From: PHET01 sp038202795
GTDB taxonomy: Bacteria > Actinomycetota > Coriobacteriia > Anaerosomatales > PHET01
DNA length: 32,824 bases
Direction of reading: 5' to 3'
Assembly: GCA_038202795.1 (NCBI GenBank)
Contig: JBBREQ010000017.1
Location: forward strand, 1-32,824
In this document: piece after piece, positions 31,460 through 32,824 of the stretch
Layout: each line of letters begins with the position of its first letter
How positions within the stretch are numbered: the first letter of the stretch is position 1
The notes under the pieces: model-generated
The model's input: only the letters and a program-made list of their open reading frames with translations
Told to the model about the DNA's origin: nothing
Database searches by the model: none
Made by a program: the position numbers and the translations under genes

Positions 31460-32824
31460 TCACTCATTCTCCGAGACGATCTTCCATCCGTCGGATTCAA
31501 GCTGCAGTTTGAGTGTTTTCATTATTGTGCTGTTCTTCACGGCTCCGGTTGAGATGTACGACTGCCTTAAAACGACTGTCGCCGCATCCCAAGCGGAGTT
31601 GAACTTCATCGACTTGATTCTCAGATCGATATCCGGTGGCTGAGTTGTGTCGTAGATACGCTGCTTCTTCTTCTCCCATGCCGAGTAACTCAGGCCTTCA
31701 ACGCTCATGAAATCCCTGGAGTAACAGGAGATATAGCCGGGGAAATCGAGGCTCTCACGGGCAACTTCCCAGTCCCCCAGCATGCCTTCGATGTCAGCTG
31801 CTGCTTCAGCCTCGGCCGCACCAGTGTCCACCTCTGGCGCTTCGGGCGCAGGTGGCGTCTCTCCTTGGGCAGGCGCGATTGCCGTCAATCCAGCACCCGC
31901 AGTCGTCGCTGGTCCTGAGGTGGATTCGCCTGCAGTTGCGCCCGAGCCGCCACCTCCTCCGCCCGAGAACACGACAGCTAGCACGACCGCCACCATCGCA
32001 GCCATGCCGAGAACCGCCCACAGCGTCTTGTTCGAGCCGCCAGACGCCCCGGTCGCATGCATCGTGCCCACAGGCCGTGAGACAGCGACCGTCTCCCGGA
32101 GCGCCCCGCGCATCTGCTCGGCGGATCCGAACCGCGATGCGGGGTCTTTCGCCAAAGCGGTGAGAACGACCGCCGAGAAGGAGGCGGGCATGCCCGCGAG
32201 TGCAGAGGGTGGCAGCTCCGGTACCGGCTCGTGAACGATGCGGTACATGACCGTGGTCGGGGCGGTGCCGTCGGTGGCGCCGAAGGGGTTTCGTCCGATG
32301 AGCATCTCGTGGGCGATGACGCCGATGGCGAAGATGTCGGCACGTTCGTCAGCCGGCTGCCCTGTTACCTGCTCAGGGGCCATGTAGCCCGGTGTGCCCA
32401 TGACGGTGCCCGCCTGGGTGAGCGTGGCGCTCGTTCCCACGTGCGCGATGCCGAAGTCGGCGAGCTTCACTCTGCCGTCGTGAGTGACGAAGACGTTGTC
32501 GGGCTTGATGTCTCTGTGGACCACTCCCTTGGAGTGTGCGTAGCCCACCGCGTCGAGCAGCTGGTCCAGTATCGCGAGCGCGCTTTGGGGTTCGAGGGCG
32601 CCGCGGTCCAGTATCGAGGCGAGGGTCTCTCCCTCGATGAGTTCCATGACGATGGCGGGACGGCCGTCGTAGATGTCGGCGTTGTAGATGGTGACGATGC
32701 CGGGGTGGTTGAGTCTGGCGGCCGCCTTGCCCTCACGCACGAAACGGGCGGCGAACTCCGTGGCCACGGTCTCATCGGCGTTGGCGGGCATCACCGGCTC
32801 TTTGAGGGCGACCTCACGCTCGAG
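31460..32824 (-). CDS. Transmembrane Ser/Thr kinase with NTF2-like exported domain, 5' partial
   Basis: The frame runs off the right edge, so the start and glycine loop lie outside. Visible are LEREVALKEP with the ATP-anchoring Lys, HRDIKPDN, DFG and GYMAPEQVTGQ. One transmembrane helix (TLWAVLGMAAMVAVVLAVVF), a Gly/Ser/Thr/Pro stalk and a C-terminal domain of about 110 residues follow. That domain begins near MLGDWEVARESLDFPGYISC and ends with LQLESDGWKIVSENE, the pattern of NTF2/SnoaL-like (DUF4440-type) domains. The kinase domain is strikingly similar to that at 27078-28673. It is convergent with the PASTA lipoprotein gene, 17 nt away. Confidence 0.86.
   Translation of the reverse strand, partial: LEREVALKEPVMPANADETVATEFAARFVREGKAAARLNHPGIVTIYNADIYDGRPAIVMELIEGETLASILDRGALEPQSALAILDQLLDAVGYAHSKGVVHRDIKPDNVFVTHDGRVKLADFGIAHVGTSATLTQAGTVMGTPGYMAPEQVTGQPADERADIFAIGVIAHEMLIGRNPFGATDGTAPTTVMYRIVHEPVPELPPSALAGMPASFSAVVLTALAKDPASRFGSAEQMRGALRETVAVSRPVGTMHATGASGGSNKTLWAVLGMAAMVAVVLAVVFSGGGGGGSGATAGESTSGPATTAGAGLTAIAPAQGETPPAPEAPEVDTGAAEAEAAADIEGMLGDWEVARESLDFPGYISCYSRDFMSVEGLSYSAWEKKKQRIYDTTQPPDIDLRIKSMKFNSAWDAATVVLRQSYISTGAVKNSTIMKTLKLQLESDGWKIVSENE

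Overview
The window is about 33 kb of high-GC DNA, densely packed with genes that are often translationally coupled through ATGA or GTGA overlaps. There are no rRNA or tRNA genes, CRISPR arrays or insertion sequences that I can see. The gene content suggests an actinobacterium, possibly of the Coriobacteriia: an M-box leader, an NRAMP-related magnesium transporter type I recall from Eggerthella, eukaryotic-like Ser/Thr kinases with exported sensor domains, and a YhaN/YhaO pair. This placement is inference, because no marker gene is present.

Region 1 (1-4964, + strand) is the end of a cbb3-type oxidase maturation cluster: a multi-heme cytochrome c (5' end outside the window), CcoS, a small two-helix membrane protein, a SafE/UreH-like copper-handling membrane protein and the CcoI copper ATPase. 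It points to microaerobic respiration. Region 2 (4967-12615, - strand) runs from a YhaO/SbcD-like nuclease and its YhaN/SbcC-like ATPase through an acyltransferase, a phosphoribosyltransferase and a DnaQ-like exonuclease to a polysaccharide flippase. Region 3 (12710-15909, - strand) is a GNAT acetyltransferase followed by a complete NitT/TauT-type ABC importer. A divergent HAD phosphatase (16069-16980) follows, possibly on a leaderless mRNA.

Region 4 (16977-17597) is a ribbon-helix-helix antitoxin with a palindromic operator and a PIN toxin that has lost its N-terminal half. Region 5 (17600-22006, + strand) is a magnesium operon. A clear M-box riboswitch and an intrinsic terminator are followed by a second structured leader. 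Then come a PRC-barrel/MgtE-N/CBS protein whose channel domain lacks the usual Mg-coordinating Asp, an NRAMP-related transporter with non-canonical metal-site motifs, and 5-formyltetrahydrofolate cyclo-ligase.

Region 6 (22011-32824) is a signalling and cell-wall island. It holds four Ser/Thr kinases, each with one transmembrane helix and a different exported domain (SPOR-like, an unrecognised helical/aromatic domain, an NADase-type glycan-binding domain, an NTF2-like domain). Interleaved with them are two Amidase_3 enzymes, an M28 peptidase and a lipoprotein combining PASTA domains with a beta-propeller. The likely theme is sensing of, and response to, the state of the envelope.

The most interesting parts are the magnesium operon, where an MgtE-like sensor may serve a separate NRAMP-like transporter, and the kinase/amidase island.
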